Positions 1 through 6,726 of a stretch of DNA of 25,675 nt are shown piece by piece (positions within the stretch are counted from its first letter, which is position 1; each line of letters starts with the position of its first letter). Source of the DNA: Lachnospiraceae bacterium UBA4316 (GTDB lineage Bacteria > Bacillota > Clostridia > Lachnospirales > Lachnospiraceae); NCBI GenBank assembly GCA_002394535.1, contig DGUG01000015.1:1-25675 (forward strand), in the 5' to 3' direction. A program made the position numbers and the translations under genes. The notes beneath the pieces were generated by a model. The model did not search any database. It was not told where the DNA came from and worked only from the letters and a program-made list of their open reading frames with translations.

Positions 1-251
1 TTCCCGAGGATGACGAGAGGCAGAAGCATATTAATTACGATCTGATAACATACGTTGAAGACAGGAAGGGGCATGACAGAAGATACGCCATTGCTCCGGA
101 CAAGATAAGGTCGGAAATAGGGTGGGAACCCGAGACCATGTTCGCTGAGGGCATCAAGCTGACGATTCGCTGGTATTTTGAGCATACCGAATGGATGAAG
201 AGAGTTACCAGCGGAGATTATCAGAAGTATTACGAGGAAATGTACAAATGA
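1..251 (+). CDS. rfbB: dTDP-glucose 4,6-dehydratase, C-terminal fragment
   Basis: Only the last 82 codons are in the window (reading from base 3); the gene is cut by the left edge, not broken. The fragment ends in the typical RmlB tail: a region reading [18 protein letters not shown], then a '[12 protein letters not shown]' helix and a short charged end. RmlB is an NAD-dependent short-chain dehydrogenase-like enzyme that converts dTDP-glucose to dTDP-4-keto-6-deoxyglucose, the second step of dTDP-L-rhamnose synthesis in the cytoplasm. The catalytic Tyr-x-x-x-Lys and the Rossmann motif lie outside the window. Its stop codon overlaps the rfbA start (ATGA, 248-251), so the two are probably translationally coupled. 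Identification rests on the tail sequence plus the neighbouring rfbA. Confidence 0.9.
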   Translation, partial: PEDDERQKHINYDLITYVEDRKGHDRRYAIAPDKIRSEIGWEPETMFAEGIKLTIRWYFEHTEWMKRVTSGDYQKYYEEMYK

Positions 252-1117
252 AAGGTATAATTCTCGCGGGCGGGTCCGGAACGAGACTGTATCCGCTTAC
301 AAAGGCAATGTCCAAGCAGATGATGCCTGTATATGACAAGCCGATGATATATTATCCGTTGTCCATACTTATGCTGGCAAACATACGGGATATTCTGATT
401 ATATCCACTCCCAGGGATCTGCCGGCATTTAAGGAACTGTTCGGCGATGGAAGCCAGCTTGGACTGAACATGAGTTATGCGATACAGGAAAGTCCGAGAG
501 GATTGGCGGATGCGTTTATAATAGGTGACAAGTTCATAGGAAGCGACAGCGTTGCGCTTATTTTGGGAGATAATATTTTTTACGGTCAGAGTTTTTCGAG
601 AGTTTTGAAGGCGGCGGCATCAAGAGATAAGGGTGCTACCATATTCGGGTATTATGTTAGAGATCCGAGAGAGTATGGTGTTGTTGAGTTCGGTGAAGAC
701 GGAAAAGCAATATCGATTGAAGAAAAGCCGGATAAACCCAAGTCGAATTACGCCGTTCCCGGACTGTATTTTTACGATAATGATGTTGTGGATATAGCCA
801 AAAGCGTAAGACCATCGGCCAGAGGAGAGATTGAAATCACATCCGTTAACAATGCATATCTGGAACGGGGAGATTTGTATGTGGAGACTCTCGGCCGGGG
901 ATTTGCCTGGCTTGATACCGGAAACCACGATATGCTTCTTGATGCGGCGGATTTTGTAAGAGCAGTCCAAAAGCGTCAGGGAATGTACATATCATGCATA
1001 GAGGAAATAGCATACAGAAGGAACTTTATTGATAAGGATCAATTGCTAAGACTGGCAGAGCCTTTGCTAAAAACGGATTACGGGAAATATCTTGTAGACG
1101 TGGCAAACGGTCTGTAA
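248..1117 (+). CDS. rfbA: glucose-1-phosphate thymidylyltransferase (RmlA/RfbA)
   Basis: This 289-residue protein makes dTDP-glucose from dTTP and glucose 1-phosphate, the first step to dTDP-L-rhamnose. It starts [18 protein letters not shown], the nucleotide-binding signature of sugar nucleotidyltransferases (residues 1-18). LGDNIFYG near 106-113 carries a metal-binding Asp (D108). [17 protein letters not shown] (158-174) and WLDTG (221-225, second metal Asp D223) are further family motifs. The length is normal for RmlA. An upstream in-frame ATG at 191 is possible but would add 19 non-family residues inside rfbB. The ATG at 248 overlaps the rfbB stop as ATGA and gives the family N-terminus. 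Phosphoglucomutase encoded at 13136 probably supplies its glucose 1-phosphate. Confidence 0.97.
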   Translation: MKGIILAGGSGTRLYPLTKAMSKQMMPVYDKPMIYYPLSILMLANIRDILIISTPRDLPAFKELFGDGSQLGLNMSYAIQESPRGLADAFIIGDKFIGSDSVALILGDNIFYGQSFSRVLKAAASRDKGATIFGYYVRDPREYGVVEFGEDGKAISIEEKPDKPKSNYAVPGLYFYDNDVVDIAKSVRPSARGEIEITSVNNAYLERGDLYVETLGRGFAWLDTGNHDMLLDAADFVRAVQKRQGMYISCIEEIAYRRNFIDKDQLLRLAEPLLKTDYGKYLVDVANGL

Positions 1118-1125
1118 AAGGTGTA

Positions 1126-1154
1126 CCGCTTCGGAAGAGGGAGCCGAAGAGCGG
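1126..1154 (+). other. imperfect hairpin between rfbA and the GH25 gene
   Basis: CTTCGG (1129-1134) pairs exactly with CCGAAG (1144-1149) around a 9-base purine-rich loop. Outer CCG (1126-1128) can pair with CGG (1152-1154) across a 2-base bulge. There is no T-run after it, so it does not look like an ordinary intrinsic terminator; it could be a weak pause, an mRNA stability element or chance. It lies in the only gap (1118-1186) near the switch from nucleotide-sugar genes to the lysozyme gene. Confidence 0.35.
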
Positions 1155-1186
1155 CAGGTTAGTATAGTAATAATAAGGGGAAAAAC

Positions 1187-3796
1187 ATGAAGAAGAACAA
1201 TTATGACGGCAGGGGAGCCGAGGAGAGTTCGGAACTTAACTGGGTTGAACTATCCGAAGAACTTGAATCAAGTGCCATCGTGAATGAGACGCTGTCTCAG
1301 ATCGTTTCGGAAGACCTTAAGGTTGACACATCGGATATGGACGGTGTCAGAGAAGCCGTCGAGTCATTTTATGCATATGAGAAGAAGCCCGGGAGCAAAA
1401 AAAAGACTGATAATGTTGATAATATCACGAAGTCTTCCGGGGATGAAATCGATGATGAGCGCGCAATCAGAAAATCCGTTGATGAAAAGATTATAATCAG
1501 ATCTGAAGAACTCAAAAAGAAACGTAAATCAAAGGTCAAATCCGGCAAGGCCCCTATGCATGACAAGGCGGTTTCGTCATCAAAGAAGAAAACAAAAGCC
1601 GCAAAAACTGCGACCGTTCCCAATGATTCCTTCAGACACGCAAAAGGTCTTGATAAATACAGGAAAATGGGAATACTTCCCACCAAGAAGAACGGACCGT
1701 CAGATTTTCGCAAGAAATCAGCGAACTGGCGTTATGATAATGTACCAAAAGCAGAAGTAAGTGATGCGGCGATAGAAGCAGCGAAACAGGAAGAGTCCTT
1801 TGGCGACAAAATAAAGAATTTTACTCCGGTTCAGTGGGGCGCTGCGGTGATGGCGGTCGTAGTTTTGATCACATCGGTTATGACGACCACCGTTTATGCA
1901 GATTACAGAGGTGAGATAAACAAGGAAAACGCAATGGCAAATCTCCCGTCCTACTATGATGACGCATCTGCCATAGCGTATTCAGAGGAGGATTACACCA
2001 CCGAGGATGTTGAACTTGAGGATGCGGCTGCACCTATGACGGATTCGGAGGGCAAAATGCTCTCACTTATATTGACAAGCGTGGAAAAAGACCTGAAGGT
2101 TAAGCTTGTGGATGAGGAAGATACTCTTGTAAAGGGTGTTAAATGGGGTATAACCGTAACTGACAGCAAGGAAAAGGAAAGCAGCTACGAAGATGAAGAT
2201 GAGGACGGAATAATCCACCTGACAGGAATCAATGCAGGAGACTATTCGGTGTCAATAACGGATTCCGACGGACTTGCCGGATATGTTTATCCCACAGTCG
2301 GACAGAAAGTCAGTGTAAAAGCCAAAGTAGAATATAAAGTCATCGCCAATATCAAGGACGAGATTAAGAAAGAGAGTGAAGTAAATGCTGCCGCCGAGGA
2401 TAACGGAAACAAGGCAGCCGATGTTGAGGTAGGAACAGCACCTGCAGATACTGTTGAGTTTGTTGAGTCCTCCAGAGAAGAGAACGGAGAGACATATGAG
2501 GAAGCGACCGTTGACCTGTCCAAGACGGAAGTGATCGCGTCACTTGGAAGCAGACTGATATGCGCACTTGAGGATTTTGTAGATTCCACACGTGCCCGTT
2601 CGACGGATGCAATGGCTAGTATAAGGTTTGGTTCGGGAATCAGGATGGTTGCGACCGAACTTGGTGATACAGGAACTACGGAAACAAATCCGACCACTGC
2701 TTCGGAAGAGTCCACTACTCCGACGGCAACACCTACACCGACGGAAACGGCGACTCCCACTCCTGTGCCCTCGGAGTCAACACCTACACCGACACCGACG
2801 GCAACACCCACACCGACGGCGACACCTACACCTACGGCAACACCTACGCCGACGGCAACGCCTACACCAACGCTGACACCGACACCGACTCCGACTCCGA
2901 CACCTACGCCTGCTGAGTCGGACAAGTACAAACCGGAGGCGCAGTTGTATGATTCGGCGAAGAATCAATTGTATGTATATGATAACGGTTCATACAGGCT
3001 GGCCAAATATGCCGATTACAAATCGGATAATAACCGCAAGTTCTACAGAAAAGTTGTGGGATATATATACACAGGCTGGCAGAATATAGACGGCAAGACA
3101 TACTACTATACGAAGAATCATGAGAAAGTAACCGGAAAGCAGATAATCGGCGGAGTTGAGTATACGTTCAATTCGGATGGTTCTCTCAATAATGGTTCGG
3201 GAACTCTCGGAATAGATGTTTCGAAGTATCAGCCAAGTATCAATTGGGGTTCGGTTAAAGCATCGGGAATCGATTTTGTAATAATCAGATGTGGGTACCG
3301 AGGAGCATCTACAGGAGCGCTGATTGAAGATCCGTATTTCAGGAGTCACATCAAGGGAGCAAAGAGTGCGGGACTTAAGGTTGGTGTTTACTTCTTCTCC
3401 ACGGCTCTGACTGAAGCCGAGGCAGTCGAAGAGGCAAGTATGTGTGCTGCCCTGTGTAGCGGATACGGTTTGAATTATCCCGTATTCCTTGACGTTGAAT
3501 CATCATCAAGACCGGGATATAACACATTGCCCGCATCGCAGAGAACCGCAAACATCAAGGCATTCTGTCAGACGATAGCTTCTGCGGGATACACACCGGG
3601 TCTGTATGCAAACAAGACATGGCTTACGGAAAAGATCAATACTTCTTCGCTTTCATGTAAGATATGGCTTGCACAGTATAATGCGAACGGGCCTACATAC
3701 AGCGGACGGTACGATATATGGCAGTACACGTCCAAGGGAAGTGTAAACGGAATAAGCGGCAACGTGGATATGAATAAAAGCTTTTTAAGATACTAG
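1187..3796 (+). CDS. membrane-anchored GH25 lysozyme/muramidase with Pro-Thr linker
   Basis: This 869-residue protein is a likely peptidoglycan N-acetylmuramidase. Residues 1-215 are charged, Lys-rich and probably cytoplasmic. One transmembrane segment spans about 218-238, making a type II membrane protein. Residues about 293-395 look like a CnaB/prealbumin-type beta domain (acidic, with a GIIHLTGINAGDYSV core). A Thr-Pro-rich linker covers about 503-576. A cell-wall-binding repeat (YTGWQNIDGKTYYY, then GGVEYTFNSDGS) lies at about 624-668, and GH25 at 673-869. GH25 acidic residues are visible in GIDVSKYQ (D677) and FLDVES (D769, E771). RBS AAGGGG sits before the ATG. Its place between rfbA and rfbC suggests a role in wall opening or polymer attachment, which is inference. 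The large cytoplasmic head is unusual for GH25 enzymes, which are normally secreted. Confidence 0.88.
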   Translation: MKKNNYDGRGAEESSELNWVELSEELESSAIVNETLSQIVSEDLKVDTSDMDGVREAVESFYAYEKKPGSKKKTDNVDNITKSSGDEIDDERAIRKSVDEKIIIRSEELKKKRKSKVKSGKAPMHDKAVSSSKKKTKAAKTATVPNDSFRHAKGLDKYRKMGILPTKKNGPSDFRKKSANWRYDNVPKAEVSDAAIEAAKQEESFGDKIKNFTPVQWGAAVMAVVVLITSVMTTTVYADYRGEINKENAMANLPSYYDDASAIAYSEEDYTTEDVELEDAAAPMTDSEGKMLSLILTSVEKDLKVKLVDEEDTLVKGVKWGITVTDSKEKESSYEDEDEDGIIHLTGINAGDYSVSITDSDGLAGYVYPTVGQKVSVKAKVEYKVIANIKDEIKKESEVNAAAEDNGNKAADVEVGTAPADTVEFVESSREENGETYEEATVDLSKTEVIASLGSRLICALEDFVDSTRARSTDAMASIRFGSGIRMVATELGDTGTTETNPTTASEESTTPTATPTPTETATPTPVPSESTPTPTPTATPTPTATPTPTATPTPTATPTPTLTPTPTPTPTPTPAESDKYKPEAQLYDSAKNQLYVYDNGSYRLAKYADYKSDNNRKFYRKVVGYIYTGWQNIDGKTYYYTKNHEKVTGKQIIGGVEYTFNSDGSLNNGSGTLGIDVSKYQPSINWGSVKASGIDFVIIRCGYRGASTGALIEDPYFRSHIKGAKSAGLKVGVYFFSTALTEAEAVEEASMCAALCSGYGLNYPVFLDVESSSRPGYNTLPASQRTANIKAFCQTIASAGYTPGLYANKTWLTEKINTSSLSCKIWLAQYNANGPTYSGRYDIWQYTSKGSVNGISGNVDMNKSFLRY
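2720..2914 (+). repeat. Thr-Pro-(Ala/Thr) coding tandem repeat
   Basis: The DNA repeats short ACACC(G/T)AC-type units coding for alternating Thr-Pro with periodic Thr-Ala inserts, roughly an 18-base period in the middle. It forms the flexible extracellular linker of the GH25 protein (residues about 512-576). Such low-complexity tracts are prone to length change by slippage or recombination, always in multiples of three here. The long minus-strand open frame of Val-Gly repeats across it is only a by-product of composition. Confidence 0.85.
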
Positions 3797-3802
3797 GAAA
3801 TT

Positions 3803-3818
3803 AAGGAGTAAAGAATTG
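3803..3818 (+). promoter_or_regulatory. ribosome binding site deciding a TTG start for rfbC
   Basis: AAGGAG at 3803-3808 lies 7 bases before TTG at 3816-3818. No ATG in this frame lies near the family N-terminus, and translation from the TTG gives the expected RmlC start (MGKIIVEKTPIEGL). The TTG start is therefore well supported. Confidence 0.8.
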
Positions 3819-4364
3819 GGAAAGATTATAGTAGAGAAAACACCAATAGAGGGCTTGTATGTCATTACGCCGACAGTATTCGGAGATAACCGCGGATACT
3901 TTATGGAGACGTACAATATAGCCGATTTCAAGGAAGCCGGAATTGACTGTGTATTTGTTCAGGATAATCAGTCTGCTTCGAAAAAAGGTGTTATAAGAGG
4001 ACTTCATTTTCAGATCAACTATCCGCAGGATAAGCTGGTCCGTGTGATACGCGGTGAGGTATTTGATGTTGCCGTTGACATGAGAAAGGGATCGAAAACC
4101 TATGGACAGTGGTACGGAGTACGTCTGTCCGAAGAAAACAAAAAAATGTTTTTCATTCCGAAAAATTTCGCCCATGGATTTCTCGTGCTGTCTGACTATG
4201 CCGAGTTTACATACAAATGTACCGAACTCTATCATCCGAATGATGAAGGTGGAATTATCTACAATGATCCGGATATTGGTATAGAGTGGCCGGTTGAAGA
4301 CGGAATGGAACTGATCTTTTCGGATAAAGACAAGAAATGGCCTACTCTCAAGGAGCTTAAATGA
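3816..4364 (+). CDS. rfbC: dTDP-4-dehydrorhamnose 3,5-epimerase (RmlC)
   Basis: This 182-residue cupin enzyme epimerises dTDP-4-keto-6-deoxyglucose at C3 and C5, the third step in dTDP-L-rhamnose synthesis. Family motifs seen are DNRGYFMETYN (24-34), QDNQSASKKGVIRGLHFQ (49-66) with the catalytic-type His64, FIPKNFAHGF (113-122) with His120, and CTELYHPNDEGGI (135-147) with Tyr139. NDPDIGIEWP follows near 150-159. The length is typical. Translation starts at TTG. The stop overlaps the ABC permease start (ATGA, 4361-4364), tying rhamnose supply to export. The rfbD reductase that would finish the pathway is not in the window and may lie upstream of the left edge. Confidence 0.95.
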   Translation: MGKIIVEKTPIEGLYVITPTVFGDNRGYFMETYNIADFKEAGIDCVFVQDNQSASKKGVIRGLHFQINYPQDKLVRVIRGEVFDVAVDMRKGSKTYGQWYGVRLSEENKKMFFIPKNFAHGFLVLSDYAEFTYKCTELYHPNDEGGIIYNDPDIGIEWPVEDGMELIFSDKDKKWPTLKELK

Positions 4365-5344
4365 CAAAAAAGAAAACGGTCATTGCGGCTGTTACGGCAG
4401 TGATCGCAGCACTTTTACTGTATATTGTTCTGCATCACAATCCTTTTGCAAACCAGAGCGAGGAAATGATCAAAAAGATCATTTCCTGCGTTATTCTTAT
4501 TGCGATTTATTCGGTATTTATTCTCAAATACGACAAAATAGTAATCCTTCCGGTAGAACTTCTGCAGAACAGGCAGCTTATCTGGAAGCTTGCAAAAAAT
4601 GATTTCAAAACAAGGTATGCGGGATCATATCTCGGAATAGTGTGGGCTTTTGTTCAGCCGGTCATTACGGTGCTGTTATACTGGTTTGTATTTACGATAG
4701 CGCTGCCTTCAAGAGCCGTAGCCGTAAAAGGTGATATAGAGATTCCTTACATTCTTTGGCTGATTGCGGGTATAGTTCCATGGTTTTTCTTCTCAGAGGC
4801 CCTTTCAAACGGAACGAATGCACTTCTTGAATATAATTATCTTGTTAAGAAAGTTGTCTTTAAGATCAGTATTCTTCCTATCATTAAAATAATATCTGCA
4901 TTATTTGTTCACGGATTTTTCCTGCTGTTTACGGTGGGACTGTTTGCCTGTTACGGGTATTATCCGGATCTTTATACATTACAGATATTTTACTACAGTG
5001 CGTGTATGTTCGTGTTTGTTCTCGGACTTTGCTATATCACATGCTCGATAATTGTTTTTTTCAGGGATCTGGGGCAGATTATTTCCATCGCGCTTCAGGT
5101 GGGAATATGGGCGACCCCCATCCTGTGGAATATAACCACATTGTCCCCGCGGCTTCGGATCATATTTAAACTTAATCCAATGAACTACATTGTTGAAGGC
5201 TACAGGGATGCTTTAATAGATAAGATCTGGTTTTGGGAGAATTTCTATTCCACCGCATATTTCTGGATACTTACCATGTGCGTATTTGCCTTTGGCGCCA
5301 TTATTTTTAAACGTCTGAAAATTCATTTTGCGGATGTATTATAG
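4361..5344 (+). CDS. wzm: polysaccharide ABC exporter permease (Wzm-like)
   Basis: This 327-residue integral membrane protein of the ABC-2 permease family is the channel half of a Wzm/Wzt-type exporter, which moves completed undecaprenyl-linked polysaccharide across the membrane. The core, from about residue 70, shows the family pattern LAKNDFKTRYAGSYLGIVWA (77-96), VQPVITVLLYW (98-108), then GIVPWFFFSEALSNG (137-151), FFRDLGQI (233-240), WATPILWN (250-257) and LNPMNYIVEGYRDAL (271-285). Two additional hydrophobic segments at about 8-24 and 38-55 precede the core, making it longer than the usual roughly 260 residues. The downstream ATPase gene begins 8 bases after its stop. Confidence 0.92.
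   Translation: MTKKKTVIAAVTAVIAALLLYIVLHHNPFANQSEEMIKKIISCVILIAIYSVFILKYDKIVILPVELLQNRQLIWKLAKNDFKTRYAGSYLGIVWAFVQPVITVLLYWFVFTIALPSRAVAVKGDIEIPYILWLIAGIVPWFFFSEALSNGTNALLEYNYLVKKVVFKISILPIIKIISALFVHGFFLLFTVGLFACYGYYPDLYTLQIFYYSACMFVFVLGLCYITCSIIVFFRDLGQIISIALQVGIWATPILWNITTLSPRLRIIFKLNPMNYIVEGYRDALIDKIWFWENFYSTAYFWILTMCVFAFGAIIFKRLKIHFADVL
4461..4487 (+). other. perfect 11-bp inverted repeat inside wzm
   Basis: AGGAAATGATC (4461-4471) is the exact reverse complement of GATCATTTCCT (4477-4487), with loop AAAAA. It falls about 100 bases into the wzm coding region, over codons for SEEMIKKIIS in the link between the two extra N-terminal hydrophobic segments. No T-run follows. It could form a stable mRNA hairpin early in the gene; a function is not shown. 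Confidence 0.6.
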
Positions 5345-5352
5345 GATTATTT

Positions 5353-6693
5353 ATGGGCGATTTTCTGGAACAGATTGAAAAACCGAACAGTGAAACGATG
5401 CATACCGACCACGTAAGAGCGGGTAATATTTCCGACGAGGTCGCTATAAAGGTTGACCATGTATCGAAGATATACAAGCTTTATGACAGGAACAGGGACA
5501 GACTCAAGGAAGCACTGCATATCGGGAAGAATATCCACTGCAGGGAGCATTATGCCCTTGATGATGTTAATTTTGAAGTTTATAAGGGCGAGACTGTCGG
5601 CATAATCGGTACAAACGGGTCCGGAAAATCAACTATTTTGAAAATCATAACCGGGGTACTTTCTCCTTCAGCCGGAAATCTTGACATAAACGGACGTATA
5701 TCGGCGCTTTTGGAACTGGGAGCCGGATTTAACATGGAGTTTACCGGAATAGAAAATATATATCTAAACGGCACCATGCTCGGTTTTTCGGAGAAAGAGA
5801 TAGACAGCAAGCTTGAATCCATACTTGAGTTTGCCGATATAGGGGATTTTGTATATCAGAAGGTTAAAACATATTCGAGCGGTATGTTCGTGCGCCTTGC
5901 CTTTGCGGTAGCGATCAATATAGATCCGGAGATACTCATAGTGGACGAAGCACTTTCTGTGGGAGATGTTTTCTTCCAAAACAAGTGTTACAGAAAGTTT
6001 GAGGATTTTAAAAAGCAGGGAAAAACCATCCTGTTTGTCAGCCACGATCTCGGGAGCATCAGCAAATACTGTGACAGGGTAATTCTGCTTGAAAAGGGTC
6101 ACAAGATAGGCGAAGGTGAGCCCAAAGAGATCATAGACATGTACAAGAAAGTACTTGTGGGACAGCTCGACCGGACAGCAGATACAAATAAAAGCGAGCA
6201 GGCTTTAAGCGGATCAAAGTGGAAAGATCTTATGCAGCTAAACCCGAATGTTGACGCATACGGAAGCGGGCTTGCCGAGTTCGAGGATTACTGTGCGTAT
6301 GATAACAGTGGTACCGTTACAAATACGATAATTAAAGGCGATGAGTTTACTGTCAAGGTAAAGGTACGTTTTTTTGAAACGATACAGGACCCTATATTTG
6401 CTCTGTCGTTTAAGAATATGCAGGGAACAGAGATAACCGGCACAAATACCATGTTTGAGAAAATAACTACCGGTATATGTGAAGCCGGAAGCGAATACAT
6501 AGTGACCTTTACTCAGAATATGTCTCTGCAGGGCGGAGAGTACCTTATTTCTCTAGGATGTGTCGGATACAGAGAAGGAAACTTTACCGTTTACCACAGG
6601 CTGTATGACGTATTCAACCTGACCGTCATATCATCAAAAAACACTACCGGATTCTATGATATGAATTCGACGGTCATCGTAACCAAAGTATAA
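5353..6693 (+). CDS. wzt: polysaccharide ABC exporter ATPase with C-terminal recognition domain (Wzt-like)
   Basis: This 446-residue protein powers polysaccharide export with Wzm. The ATPase domain covers about residues 30-265: Walker A GTNGSGKST (86-94), signature YSSGM (174-178), Walker B ILIVDEALSVGD (194-205) and the switch His in FVSHD (H231). The SALLELGAGF stretch (117-126) after Walker A is typical of the Wzt/TagH group. Residues about 300-446 form an added beta-rich domain (GDEFTVKVKVRFFE, 329-342; ALSFKNMQGTEITG, 350-363) of the Wzt C-terminal type. In E. coli O8/O9a this domain binds the capped end of the O-antigen and makes export specific. A weak AGGA (5343-5346) precedes the ATG. 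The next gene encodes a possible capping enzyme, which fits a recognition role. Confidence 0.93.
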   Translation: MGDFLEQIEKPNSETMHTDHVRAGNISDEVAIKVDHVSKIYKLYDRNRDRLKEALHIGKNIHCREHYALDDVNFEVYKGETVGIIGTNGSGKSTILKIITGVLSPSAGNLDINGRISALLELGAGFNMEFTGIENIYLNGTMLGFSEKEIDSKLESILEFADIGDFVYQKVKTYSSGMFVRLAFAVAINIDPEILIVDEALSVGDVFFQNKCYRKFEDFKKQGKTILFVSHDLGSISKYCDRVILLEKGHKIGEGEPKEIIDMYKKVLVGQLDRTADTNKSEQALSGSKWKDLMQLNPNVDAYGSGLAEFEDYCAYDNSGTVTNTIIKGDEFTVKVKVRFFETIQDPIFALSFKNMQGTEITGTNTMFEKITTGICEAGSEYIVTFTQNMSLQGGEYLISLGCVGYREGNFTVYHRLYDVFNLTVISSKNTTGFYDMNSTVIVTKV

Positions 6694-6726
6694 AATGTCA
6701 CGACTTTTGAATAACGGGGAAAGAAT

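Noticed and set aside
191..247. Upstream in-frame ATG that would lengthen RfbA by 19 residues
   Set aside because: The extra residues lie within rfbB and do not belong to the family; ATG 248 gives the canonical MKGIILAGG start with ATGA coupling.
1118..1186. Possible promoter (TATAGT-like) before the GH25 gene
   Set aside because: No convincing -35 element at the right distance; too weak to list.
2287..2931. 214-residue minus-strand frame with Val-Gly repeats
   Set aside because: It is the complement of the Thr-Pro linker repeat; the repeats explain its lack of stop codons.
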